The notes under the pieces were generated by a model, which searched no databases, was not told where the DNA came from, and worked only from the letters and a program-made list of their open reading frames with translations. Shown one piece after another: positions 1 through 10,487 of a DNA stretch of 64,000 nt. The position numbers were made by a program, and so were the translations under genes. Within the stretch, counting starts at the first letter, position 1, and each line of letters begins with the position of its first letter. The stretch covers positions 39,842,924-39,906,923 of the forward strand of contig OZ020620.1 in the NCBI GenBank assembly GCA_963971575.1, given 5' to 3'. The DNA is from Liopterus haemorrhoidalis. Taxonomy: Eukaryota; Arthropoda; Insecta; Coleoptera; Dytiscidae.

Positions 1-45
1 GATAAATAAAGCCACTGTAATTTTAACATTCTGGTTAATACTTAC

Positions 46-392
46 TTGGGCTCACAAAGACAGTGTGCTGCCGTTAATATATGTCGTTCATTTAGAAGAC
101 TACCTCCACATCCATGTACCATGCCATTCGCGGTATCGTACTGAATTGATACGAGGAACGGGTATTCGCTTATCGATGCCGAATTTCCCCCAACAATTCG
201 GACGTCGGTCACATCCGATAATATTGTATTAGAATTGACATCTTTATATGCTCCTGTATCTTCATCCGTTTCTGTTGTATCTGTTGTATCTGTTGTATCT
301 ATTGTATCTGTTGTATCTTCAATTTCTTCTTCCGAGCAGCACGAAGATATAATCAAGACGGAAAATATTCCAAACATCAGTGATGAACTCAT
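46..392 (-). CDS. SP1: trypsin-like serine protease, exon 1 only (runs off left edge)
   Basis: First exon of a secreted S1 serine protease; the remaining exons lie beyond the window. The start at 392 is chosen because it begins a signal peptide ([17 protein letters not shown]) that aligns with SP2 and SP3; an upstream in-frame Met at 458 would bury that signal. An acidic Thr/Asp-rich propeptide follows at residues 21-64, then the activation site R65-IVGG, the CGG strand and the TAAHC motif with catalytic His110. The donor is CCCAA|GTAAGT, so the exon ends at 46 in phase 2, as in its four paralogues. The propeptide holds tandem TDT units encoded by a 9-bp repeat that the paralogues lack. Catalytic Asp and Ser cannot be judged here. 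Family assignment is secure; the substrate is unknown. Confidence 0.88.
271..318. repeat. 9-bp coding minisatellite in the SP1 propeptide
   Basis: About five tandem copies of a TTGTATCTG unit (one variant, ATTGTATCT). On the minus strand they encode the TDT-rich part of the SP1 propeptide, residues about 27-40. The unit length keeps the reading frame, so copy-number change would lengthen or shorten the acidic propeptide without breaking the gene. Confidence 0.85.
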
Positions 393-505
393 TTTTGGAA
401 AGTTAAAATGCCAATAAACTTTAGAATTACTAAAAAACTTATAAATATTTTTGAACAAATAAATGAAAATATTTGTTTTTGCTAAATAAAATGACAGTTT
501 CCAAG
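393..505 (-). promoter_or_regulatory. Conserved 5' flank of SP1
   Basis: The ~110 bp directly upstream of the SP1 start aligns by eye with the flanks of SP2 (17538-17655) and SP3 (29936-30050). Shared parts, read on the minus strand, are GGAAACTGTCATTTTATTTA, a CAAATATTTTCATTTATTT block, an AAATATTTATAAG/AAATATTTACAAG element that could be the TATA box, and TTTTAACTTTCC just before the ATG. It probably contains the core promoter and 5' UTR. The transcription start is not visible. Confidence 0.5.
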
Positions 506-823
506 AGAATTACATCTGAAAACCAATCTTATAAAACATAGCAAAAATTTTGGTAATACGATTTTAGTTTAGCCATTTGAAAACTATACGTTTTCCATGT
601 CGATTATCAATTTAAATAGACTCATTGAATGAAAAGACTAAAAGAAGAAGGAGGTTATATGAATTCTTACATACAATTTTCTCTGACAGAAATTATGTCA
701 TTCCAAATATCACATTTGCTGCCAATATTTTGTTGTTTTCGTATTAAAAAGTGATTAATATTTTTTTGATAATTTAAAGTACAGAGTGGCACGCGGCAGA
801 CGTATGGATTTGAAGACTGCATT
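506..823. other. Spacer with one dispersed repeat
   Basis: No gene is seen. Positions 675-760 (ending TTTTCGTATTAAAAAGTGAT) recur at 44425-44508. The rest is unremarkable AT-rich DNA. Confidence 0.4.
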
Positions 824-1041
824 CAGGGCCGTCGCGAGGCATGTGCAGCATGTGCAGCCGCACATGGCCCCGCGCATGGAGATGAGGACCTTTTTTTTTT
901 GCTCCTCACTTGGATCTGAACAGCAGGCCCCGCGCATGGAGTTGAGGACCTTTTTTTTTTTTTTGCTCCTCACTTGGATCTGAACAGCAGGCCCCGCGGC
1001 TCTTCTCGCACATGGCCTCGCAAATCCTAGCGCCGGCCCTG
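824..1041. mobile_element. Short hAT-type MITE with internal tandem duplication
   Basis: The terminal inverted repeats are CAGGGCCGTCGCGAGG at the left and CCTAGCGCCGGCCCTG at the right. They are flanked by near-identical 8-bp duplications, ACTGCATT (816-823) and ATTGCATT (1042-1049), as expected for hAT elements. Inside, a ~65-bp unit with GAGGACC, a T-run and GCTCCTCACTTGGATCTGAA occurs twice in tandem. It has no coding capacity; open frames across it come from the T-runs. Confidence 0.7.
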
Positions 1042-1235
1042 ATTGCATTGCTCCCTTCCTAACGGTCCTAGAAGGTTGAAGGTGGGTTGGTTTGAAAGAG
1101 GAGGATTGGAAGTTTATGTTCCACGCGGTTTCTGTCGCCATAATGGAGTGGTCTATTGAACAACGTGTTTTTGTGTGCAGACCTATTTTTAGAACACCCG
1201 CTCGATCGTCCGCGTGCAGCGTGCCTTCCGTCTGA

Positions 1236-1859
1236 GGCTGCGGTTACAGTGAAAGCGTGTTCACGCGAACTGTAAGTCACGCAAACTCGCCCGCATTCGC
1301 GCGACTTTTTCAAGCGTGTAGAAATACACAGGTGTAGTTACTGTAGAAGCTTATCAATTGCGCGAAACTACGCTCGTACTCGACCGCATTCGGGCGACTG
1401 ATTCAGGCGTGTAGAAGTACACATCTGTGTATTGTAAATCGCCCAAATAGCTGAATTCAAACTTGTTTGTTTTCTTCGCGCGAGTATGCGTTCTACCTAC
1501 AGTTCTTATCTCCGTACAGTCCACTTGTTTTACTTGCTCTGTGGTACAGTGTGTGTATACAAAATGAATATTGAGAAATTAATATTTTTAGTTTTTGATC
1601 GTTATGGGATCAAAAATGTAAAACTTACCATTGATCAATCACATAAATTATGGGATGAAGTGGCGACTGAATTAAAAGTTAGCGATAAGGAGAAATATTT
1701 AATTTTTCCATATTCTAAACATAATGAATAACAAAACAACATATGAATGGTTTACACCAGTGGTTCTCAACCGGTGGTACGCGTATCACTAGTAGTACCT
1801 GAAAGAAGACTTGGTGGTCCGTGAATAACAGTGACGTATTTTATTAATTAATGTAATGA

Positions 1860-1918
<59 letters not shown>

Positions 1919-2278
1919 TTACTCGTATCAAAGGTGAATTGTGTCAAAATTAACCTGCTCTATTATGCAAATTGGAGCATTATAGGCTATTTCAAACGTT
2001 TAGGCGGAACTATATTTTGCAATCTAGTTACTTTCATCCTTTGAATTGTGTCATAATTACAATAAACATTTTTTGGTTAAGGTTAATATCATTTTAAAAT
2101 GTAATTTTCTTTATATTTTCATTTTTTTGTGGCATTCTTAATACAAATACCCATTTATTTATTTTTTTGTCATTAAAATAACTGATAGAACTAAACACCA
2201 CCTATCTAATCGCTCGAATACGCGCTAATATGCCCGAACTGTACTTCGGGCGAACACGCTTCCACTGTAACCGCAGCC
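1236..2278. mobile_element. PIF/Harbinger-like nonautonomous element, with inserted hAT and F1 fragments
   Basis: The ends GGCTGCGGTTACAGTG (1236) and CACTGTAACCGCAGCC (to 2278) are inverted repeats flanked by TGA and TAA, close to the 3-bp TWA duplication typical of PIF/Harbinger. Subterminal GCGTGTAGAARTACACA units occur twice (about 1312 and 1410). Inside are a short MADF/Myb-like frame, a hAT left end (CAGTGGTTCTCAACCGG at 1758), an (AT)n tract at 1862-1912 and an F1 fragment (about 1987-2190). Confidence 0.55.
1564..1731 (+). pseudogene. Possible MADF/Myb-SANT-like N-terminal fragment
   Basis: A 55-codon frame from the Met at 1564 reads MNIEKLIFLVFDRYGI and continues through a SHKLWDEVATELKVS segment. 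It resembles the first helices of MADF/Myb-SANT-like DNA-binding proteins, which PIF/Harbinger elements carry as their second gene. It stops at 1731, just before a hAT end, so it is at most a truncated remnant. Assignment is tentative. Confidence 0.35.
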
Positions 2279-2300
2279 TAAGGTTTAATATCGCCCCCCC

Positions 2301-3650
2301 CCGCGACCGAATTCCCGATCGAAATCGAATTCTTGCTTGGGTTAAAGCATTCCAGGATACCGGAAATGTGTCCACGATAAGAAGGGGGCCTTAGAATACA
2401 GTCCCTACCCCAGAAAACATTGAGAGAATTCGAGCTGCAATCGAACGATCTCCCAGGCGTTCAATTGGGAAACAGGCAGGTTCCCTTAACATTTCGATAC
2501 GTTCCATTCAACGAATCGTTAATAAACATCTTCATTTGCACCCCTACAAGATGGTTGTCGTCCAAGAATTGAAGCCACGTGATTTTGAATCCAGACAACT
2601 CGCTAGTGAAAACATGCTTGCTGCGTTGCCTCGAGACGGTATCGTTTTCTTCTCTGACAAGGCACTTTTCACCTCAATGGATGTGTCAATAAGCATAATA
2701 TGCGCTATTGGAGCAATACGAATCCCAGGGAGCTCCATCAAAGACCTCTGCACTCCGACAGGGTGATTCATCATTTTCATGGTAGTGTCAAAGGCGCGAC
2801 AGGAGTGAGAGGCGTGGTGTTATATTTACAAGTTCGAATTTCATTGGAGGCGTGATAAGTGCGTGTTTTCGGTTTTGACAACATTTGTATCTAACCCAAA
2901 TCTAACCTAAAAGTTTATACAAGTGTTTGGAGTAAACGGTTATTCAATTTCATTAAATATGTCGTTAAATCGAAGGAGACGTCTAGCTCTTTTTTATGCA
3001 TATTTAGACTCATTGCGATATGAAGAAAAGCGATGGTGGGTACGTTCCATATATACATAGGAGCAGAAGGTAACAGGAAGATTATTTTAACTTGTTGTAA
3101 GAAATGACCACACAAAAAAGACAGACAGTTACTTCAATTACAAGAAAAGAATTTAATACACAATCTTTTTTTCTTGACATCACAGTTCAGAATGAAGATT
3201 CTGTTGGCCCCTGCTTGGGGGTGTATTATTAGTATACCCACTGCATGACATTTCTGCAGACCAGATATTTGAAACCGAATCCATAATAATAAACTTTATG
3301 ACTTCCGACAACATGTAAAAGTCGCTATTTCCCTACATCAATTTACGTTTTTTAATTTTTTTTTTTTATATCTCGCTAAAGATCTCACAATTTCGAAAAA
3401 ATATATGTTTCTATGGTTTCGACGGTGCGGCCAGCGCTAGAGTTGAAATTTCTGAACTTGCGACACCACGCTTTTAACACCGCGCCTCGACACCATGGTA
3501 CGGATTTTTTTAAATAGAGCAATCCTATTGCTTGAATTTCTTGTTCCACGCTTCCAACACCAGAATGAAAATGATACATGACAGTATGGTGTGTAATTTC
3601 AAGAATTGGGATTAACTGCCCTTATTTTTTTGAAACGGAATTAACGGAAA
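2301..3650 (+). pseudogene. Tc/mariner-superfamily transposase remnant, split by an insertion
   Basis: In frame pieces, 2301-2768 reads as a helix-turn-helix Tc/mariner transposase: ILAWVKAFQDTGNVS, TPENIERIRAAIERSPRR, LHPYKMVVVQELKPRDF, then a SDKALF box where family members have SDEAHF, and an RELHQRPLHS-like stretch. The frame breaks several times. The matching continuation, MTVWCVISRIGINCPYFFE, lies at 3578-3640, beyond an ~800-bp insert. The block is a dead transposase. The first catalytic acidic residue is still Asp, but the Glu usually next to it is Lys. Confidence 0.65.
2769..3575. mobile_element. Insert with imperfect terminal inverted repeats inside the Tc/mariner remnant
   Basis: The two halves of the transposase remnant are separated here. 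The left edge reads ATCATTTTCATGGTAGTGTC and the right edge, inverted, ATCATTTTCATTCTGGTGTT, so the insert has imperfect terminal repeats. No coding capacity is recognisable and the superfamily is unassigned. Confidence 0.45.
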
Positions 3651-3990
3651 ACATTGATGCTGTGCGTGAACTGATAATGCAAAATCGTCATGTGACTTAT
3701 CATAATATTGAGGTATCCTTAGGCATTAGTGGGACCAGCATACATTCATTATTACATGAACATTTGTCCGTCAAAATAGATTTTTTCGCTTTGGATCCCA
3801 TATAATTTGCACAATCGCAGTGAAAAAAGGCTCAAGATGAGTGGGTAAAGTGCTTCGAAAATTGGTTCAAACGCATGCAAAAGTATACTGATCTTCATGG
3901 AGAATATTTCGAAAAACAATAATGCCACTTTTGTTGTCCATTTGATCTCCAATCCCGATATATAAAACGTTACCATCGTAGTGTTTTATT
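3645..3990 (+). pseudogene. Internally deleted mariner transposase remnant
   Basis: An N-terminal mariner HTH (ENIDAVRELIMQNRHVTYHN, then SLGISGTSIHSLLHEHL) runs within about 100 bp into the usual mariner C-terminus (WFKRMQKYTDLHGEYFEKQ at about 3860-3922, other frame). The whole DD34D catalytic core is missing, so this is an internally deleted, inactive copy fused directly to the preceding Tc remnant. Confidence 0.65.
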
Positions 3991-4253
3991 GATTGTTTGT
4001 ATCCCCTATCTTTAGTTTCTTTGGAAAACATCAAGATTGGTATTATGTCTTTTTGTACCGATAAAAATTATTTTAATAAATTACCCTAAGCCACTTTACA
4101 GCCGGAAACTATTGTCCGCCATTTTGAAATACCATCCTGGTTTTTACAATTAGCATGTAAGTCTCCTTCCTTTAGTCTCTTTATTTATGATGTTACCTGA
4201 CGGAATTTATGTTCTTGATTTGTACCTTTTTCTGAAATAGAAGTATACTTATA
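3991..4253. other. Spacer without recognised features
   Basis: AT-rich sequence between the mariner remnant and the next hAT. I see no gene or repeat structure I can defend. Confidence 0.3.
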
Positions 4254-4478
4254 ATTATACTCAGGGCCGGCTAGTCAAATTTTTCTTGTGTGTGCAGGAA
4301 AAATTTGGCGCCTAACAAAAAAGAAAAAAAAAACACACACACAATTGTTTATTTTTCTTTTTATTTATTATTCTTCTTATTATTCTATACTTAACAAAAT
4401 GAAAAATTTAACAAAATAATCAATGGTTATAACAAAACAACAAAATTAACTGCATTAAACTTTTAAGTCTTTGGCATT

Positions 4479-5238
4479 CTAACTCAATGGGGCCCGTCTG
4501 GCTTTTAAGGTTGCGAATTCTTTTCTTAATTCTTCAGTATCAATACTTTCGGCTATTTTATGTTCTACTGATATGATGGCCAATCCATTTAAATTTTCCT
4601 GGCTTAAACTGAAACGTAAATAGTTTTTTATAAGTCTGAGTTTTAAAAACGTGCGCTCACCTTTTGCCACTGAAACAGGTAGGGTTAGTAAAATTTGTAA
4701 AGCTGTGATAGCATTCGGAAATAACTTTTCTAAACTGTGTAAATAAATCCATTTTAAAATTGTCTCAGGATTGCCTTTTGTTCTTTGTAACAATCTCAGT
4801 TCTATTGCACAGAGCCGCAGTAAGGAAAACTTGCGCTAGGGGCAGAACCGTGTTTTGGCGCCCTTGGTAAATAAAAACAAGGTTGTTACCTCTCAAAATT
4901 TAAGTGATGAGCAAAAAAAAAAGGTCCTCACCTCCCAAAATCTGAGCAAAAATAAAAAAGGTCCTCATTTTCGCAATGGCGCCCCTTATCAAGCCCGTCA
5001 GCGCCCTTTTCCTTAGTACGCTAGGGGCCGTCGCCCCCTCCGCCCCCCCTTACTGCGGCTCTGCTATTGCAAGATCTTCGCCATTGATATCTTTATTTTC
5101 TTTTTCCGATAGCATTTTTTCAAGTAACCTACAATTTTGATGTAATTCATTATTTTCTATTTCATCATATTCTGCCAGATTATATAAAAATTCAAACGGA
5201 TTTAAAACAGATTTAAATGATTCAAAACGTTCTCCCAA
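4479..5238 (-). pseudogene. hAT transposase C-terminal dimerisation region, interrupted
   Basis: Two minus-strand frames, 5238-5072 and 4801-4479, belong together on either side of a MITE. The downstream one has the hAT dimerisation signature: LPVSVAKGERTFLKLRLIKN, followed by LRFSLSQENLNGLAIISVEH. Only the last ~150 codons of a protein normally 600 or more long survive. Confidence 0.75.
4810..5063. mobile_element. F7 hAT MITE, copy 1
   Basis: The ends are CAGAGCCGCAGTAAGG and CCTTACTGCGGCTCTG. A perfect 8-bp duplication, CTATTGCA, sits at 4802-4809 and 5064-5071. It lies inside the hAT transposase remnant and is non-coding. Copy 2 is at 29318-29578. Confidence 0.9.
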
Positions 5239-5530
5239 TGATACAATTATCTTTTTAAAAAGAATGTCAAAAAATTTGATTTTAAATATTATTTTGGGAT
5301 TATTAATTTCAGTGATGGAGGTTCTTCATCAAAAAACAGTTTCCTCTTTAATCGCTTTTAAAAAAGGGCGCCTAAAATTGCGTGATACAATATGATATGA
5401 CATCATAAATGTTCGTAAATTAAAAAAAAAAAATAGTAAATTTTGAAGCGCCTTTTTTTACAGGCGCCTGTGTGCCCCGCACACGCCACGGGCCGGCCCT
5501 GCTTATACTTATTCAGTGATTTAAATAGAC

Positions 5531-6298
5531 TAGAGGTGGATCGTTGATGAACGAACCGGCTCAGTACACTGACCGAAGTGACACGGTTCACCAAATTGAA
5601 ATGAACCGGCTCACGGCTCACTGTATAGTTTCAAGTTTCAAGGATACGATTAGTCGGGCGATTGTGAGCAGTGACCGGAGTGATCCGTATCTGGATCGAT
5701 GTCATGTTGAACTTCGCGGTAACACAGCTTGTAATGTATTATCATAAAGTGTATTTTGTCATCAATTTGTAGGGCAGTTTATTTGAAACTAATATGTTTA
5801 GTCTGTATTTTCTTACAACCATACTATATAAAAATATTAAAAATATTGCCCAAATCCCAGATATCCGATTTATAAGAGCAATAAACATCGCCATAAACTT
5901 AACACATTTGGTTTAAAATACAGTAGCTACATAAAGTGAATTGTTTGTTTCAAAAATGTTAGATAATTCACTTCGATAGATTTTTATTTATTTAACTTGT
6001 TCATATAATGCAAGAGCCAGCTGAGCGACGTTTTACCTACCTACATATTGCAAACCAACAACCGTATTAAACGAACGACCGACAACTGACCGACCTGTGT
6101 CTCGGGAACATGTTTACAGTTCACATAATGCAAGAGCCGAGGCTAAGCGACGCTCTACTTACAAACGAACGACCGACCTGTGTCTCGGAAACATGTTTAC
6201 TTAGCCGGATCACTGAGCCGGATCAACGAGCCGGCTCAGCAAACTGAACGACCTCCACTGATCCGGTTCCGCAAACTGAGCCGAAATTCACATCTCTA
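5531..6298. mobile_element. Non-coding hAT-type element with CCGGCTCA-rich ends
   Basis: It begins TAGAGGTGGATCGTTG and ends TTCACATCTCTA, with a perfect 8-bp target duplication AAATAGAC (5523-5530 and 6299-6306). The ends are rich in GAACCGGCTCA/GAGCCGG motifs. A ~110-bp segment (ATAATGCAAGAGCC to ACATGTTTAC) occurs twice in tandem at about 6005-6205. No transposase is seen. Confidence 0.75.
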
Positions 6299-6299
6299 A

Positions 6300-6460
6300 A
6301 ATAGACCATATTAGTGTGACATCTTATACTACGCTGCTATCTGACAACGAATTTCTTCGGATTTTTTTTTTTTGCCGATTTAAAATATATGTGTCATTAC
6401 ATTTACCTTAATTTTACATGCAATAGGGCATGCCTTATCATGTTATGCTTGTTATACTCT
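6300..6460. mobile_element. F6 MITE end fragment
   Basis: ATAGACCATATTAGTGTGAC is the F6 terminus, followed by diverged F6-like sequence. The other end is not found. The hAT element at 5531-6298 sits in the first bases of this copy. Confidence 0.5.
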
Positions 6461-6464
6461 GGAC

Positions 6465-6470
6465 TTTATT
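6465..6470 (-). terminator. Polyadenylation signal of SP2
   Basis: Minus-strand AATAAA about 40 nt after the SP2 stop codon at 6509-6511. Confidence 0.6.
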
Positions 6471-6508
6471 TTAAATACATTTGAGTACATTATTAAAACT
6501 AAATGTTA

Positions 6509-9500
6509 TCATGAAATAAAAATACAAATTAAAAGATACCAAATAAAAGTAATCAACTCAGGCATCCGCATCTGCCCAGATACGTGACGTGATAACTGCT
6601 TGGACGACTCTATCCATTCAGAGTAAGCGGATACCCTCGTGTATATTCCTGGAGTATTTGGATGGGCACAGCCAATTCCCCAGGATACCACCCCAACCTG
6701 AAAAAATATATATACAAGGTGTTTACGGTCTTTTTATTTCTTTTTTAATGGGTGATACTACAGGTCAAAAAAAGGCGAAAAACCTTAAAACACCTTTGTA
6801 AAAGAGTTATAATAAAAGAGATATTAATGTATTGTACATTGTCATTTGCGTAAAATAGCAGTGGTTTAATGCAAATAATAATAATAATAATAATAAAGTT
6901 TATTGCACAAAAAATTCTTGTACAAATGGAACAGGTTCACTTTAAGTGATTTACAACCTGTCCGAAGTAAACATAATATTCTATGTGATTTCAGTGTAAG
7001 ACATATCTATGTATAGATGTACAATGGATTTAAAAACAAGTACAATAAAGTATAAGAAAGAATCAAAACAAAATAAATTACATTCAAATGGACTTACATA
7101 CAAATTACATTTTCTTATTTAAGACGATTCCATGTTAAACATAGACAATTCCATATTTCAGAAGTTAACTTGAGTAAATTAAATTAAATAAATAAAATAA
7201 AGCTTATAAATTAGACGTAATAACGATTCATAAAATGATTGAGTAAAAATTTGTTATCAATAGCAACATTATCAAAATCATTATGTAAATTTACTTGACA
7301 AGATTCAAAAACACCAGAAAAAATAAAAAATAAAAATAATAATTGTAAAGTAAAAAATTTGCTATTGATAGCAACATTTTTAAAATGCATATGTAATTCT
7401 ACTTGACAAGAATCTAAAATACAAGAAGATTTAAAAACTATAAAAAATAAAAAAATTATAAAAAATAAAAAAAAATAAAAAAATATAATAAAATATAATA
7501 TTAATAAGATAAAACTAATAATATCAATACAAGGCTGTACATATTAATATTCGATACTATAAATTTAGATATTAGTATGTAGTATGACTTCGGAATAATA
7601 CATAACCAAATATCAATAAGACTTACATTTATAAATTAACAATATATGACAATAGAAAATAAAATTATAATAAATAAATAAAAAATAAATAAATACCAGA
7701 CAAAACATACTGTAAAATTCAAAGTAAGAATAAAATACAATAAAAAATTAATAAAACTTTAAAATGAAAAAATATGAAATAATGTTTGGACATAGCAAAG
7801 GTTAAGATTCATTTAATAATTTAAAAGAATATTTCTTTGTTCTTAAGAGATATTCTTATTTTTTTCTTAAAGCTAGCAACAGATAGATCTTTAGATCTTG
7901 AAATGGTAAAATTGTATTTATTTTATTTAAAGTTATTTATGTATGTAGTTGTATTACATTTATAGTATACAGGTAACCCCCGTTCATTGCGACCCCGGCT
8001 AGTTCGGATTCGTTATAATGCGACCGACAATTTAAGATTTTTAAGCTATCAAACACATCGATAAAGCTTGGAATGAAGTCACCCAGTTGTGTATGAAGGG
8101 TGTTTGGAAAAAATTGTTCAGTGAAATTGCTGATGTTCACTGCAATCATGAAAATTATGTTGGAAATATCATGGAAGTATGTATTAGTCATATAGCCATT
8201 TCCGAAGGCATCAAAGGTTTTGATGAAGATGCTATTCAGACTTTGTTAAAATCACACGGTGAACCTTTGACTAATGAAGAGCTGCAGGAAATGGACTGCC
8301 ATACGTCCCTACAGGGGCGGATCGAAGAACTGAATCGGTCCGGGCGATTTAGACAATTCGGCCCGAGCTGACAGGACTTGTTGGCCATTTATAGGGAACG
8401 TTTTAAGAAGCCCGGGTCCCAGGTATAAATTAAGACCAAAGTATATTTAAATAATCTTATTTAATTTATATTTTCAATATTAATATCGAAAATAAAAATA
8501 CAGCCCAAAAAGCTATCGGCCCATCGGGCGATGCCCGATCGCCCGATAGGTCGATCCGCCCCTGCGTCCCTATAAAATGACGACCCTGTTCCCGTGCGAA
8601 ATTTAACTGTTAAAACCATCGAAAATGCCCTTTCTCTTCACAATCAATGCATGGAGTTGTTAGAAGAGAACGACGAAGATTACGAGCGGGTGAGTGCTGT
8701 TAAACGTGGCTGTAATGCATTACTTGACAGTTATCGGCAAATTTTGCGCAGTAAACGTAGAGAGGCCAAATAAGGGAATCTAGATTCCTTTTTGCAATGT
8801 GGAACAAAATAAATAAATTATTAATTATTTAATGTACGCCTTTTTGTTATTCTTAATGTTTATTTAATAAATACAGTGTTTTTCGAGGTTAACAATGTTT
8901 TTTTCAAAAATCCCTCGTTGATTGCGAAATTTCGCTTAACGCAATCATGTCCAGAACGTATCCCCCGCGTTGAACGGGGGGTAACCTGTATATAATAAGT
9001 CTATAATATATTTAAGCTGGCAGCATTGAATTTTTTAAATAAATATGTAAGTTGCCCCTTAAACAAACCAGAAACATCATTTTTCTAGTGTTCGTAAAAA
9101 TAGCAGAGTCCACAAGTTTTCTCATGTTTTATTAAACTAGCTAACCAAACAGTTTTATTCTTTAATAAATTTTTGAGTATATTGAAAAGTAAGTTGATTT
9201 TATATTTAAAACTACGGAAAACATTAAATATCTCTTTCTTATTTTTTAGTAAAAATAGGTAGAGCTAAACATTGCACACAGGAGAAACGTCAGTTGATTT
9301 TACAAACATTGATTTCTGGTAAAACTTCTAAATTTATTCAGAATGTGCTAGGATGCTCCGCTAAAATGGTATTTAATGCCAAAAGTGGACTCTAGAACCT
9401 GTAAGTCGGGGTTGGATATCTAAAACTTCGACGACAACAGATTGAAAAATTGTAAGGTATGCAAGGTTAAACCATTTTCTTATTTCCACACAAATAAAAA

Positions 9501-10453
9501 ATCAGCTGTGGCCACCACAGAACCGACTGTCAGCACAAAGAACATGTATAAAATACATTCTAGCAGCAGAGTAGAAATAACTTGGCCTAATATTTTCTAA
9601 CAGAGATATTATTTATCATAACCATGGAAACGTTACATTTGAGTATGAGAATACATAGAAAAACCAGTGGCGAAAGGAAACCTCCGCTAGACTTGCCCTC
9701 CCATAAAAAAAATATTTAAAAAAAAATAAACTAAAAAAAAAAAAAAATTTATATATTTAGATAAATCTTCAAAAATACATCAAATTATGTTCTATACAAA
9801 TTTTTGTCCAAGGCTTGCTTTACTAGTTACGAATTAATTATCATGACCATGGAAACGTTACATATAAGTATGAAAAAATTGAGACTTGGAAAAATTTTAA
9901 ATAATTTTACAAAAAATTTTGGAAATTTTTCGTTTTATCAAAAAACGTCTCAAATAAAAGTTATTAGTTATTGCATTTATAGTAACTTTTGTTCAATAAA
10001 TTTTTTCGAAATATTTTTCTGTTGCTAAATATTCGCAAAAATATTAAAATCGACACGAGTAAACTCCCATTTCTAGTCAACCGATTTTCATAAAAAACAA
10101 TAGGGTTCTTCCTATTTAATAGGAGAATTTTTTAGTACCAGAACGAACTCTTTAAGTTAAACCGTTTTTGAGTTATCGTGTATACACACAGACAGACACA
10201 CACACACACACACACACACATACACACACACACACATACGGACGGCACTTCGAAAATAGGTTTTTTGGATTCCCTGGACCATGAAACGTGGTCATCCGTC
10301 AAAATCTCGACATCGAAAATTTTCGCGATTACAATACTTGCCCCTTATATATTAAGGTCGGGCAAGTAAAAATCGCAAAATTTTTCTAATTTTTTTTATT
10401 ATTTTTAGGGTTTTGTAGGTATGACCAAAAAACCCTTATACCGTCATTTTGTC

Positions 10454-10487
<34 letters not shown>

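Larger units (their letters stand above)
4262..5501 (-). mobile_element. Decayed hAT transposon carrying a nested F7 MITE
   Basis: The ends are CAGGGCCGGC and GCCGGCCCTG, flanked by 8-bp duplications ATTATACT (4254-4261) and CTTATACT (5502-5509), one mismatch. On the minus strand it encodes the C-terminal dimerisation region of a ZMYM/52K-repressor-like hAT transposase. The frame is broken by the MITE at 4810-5063; the N-terminal catalytic part is deleted. Confidence 0.8.
7970..8988 (+). mobile_element. Internally deleted Tigger/pogo element
   Basis: The inverted ends CAGGTAACCCCCGTTC and GAACGGGGGGTAACCTG are flanked by TA (7968-7969, 8989-8990), as for pogo/Tigger. It encodes only the C-terminal part of a Tigger transposase, with a hAT MITE inserted at 8312-8564. 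It is non-autonomous. Confidence 0.85.

Noticed and set aside
393..458. SP1 start at the upstream Met (458)
   Set aside because: It would put 22 residues before a good signal peptide, and the stretch is homologous to untranslated flank in SP2 and SP3.
755..1313. Open frames on the minus strand across 755-1313 and a plus frame at 786-983
   Set aside because: They run through a hAT MITE with a tandem duplication and poly-T tracts; composition and repeats explain them, with no family similarity.
1856..2044. Plus-strand frame starting in (AT)n
   Set aside because: The protein is mostly Ile-Tyr repeats from the microsatellite, then F1 fragment sequence.
6867..6896. CRISPR-like or regularly spaced repeats
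   Set aside because: The (AAT)n and other tandem tracts are microsatellites or transposon tails; no spacer-repeat arrays exist in the window.
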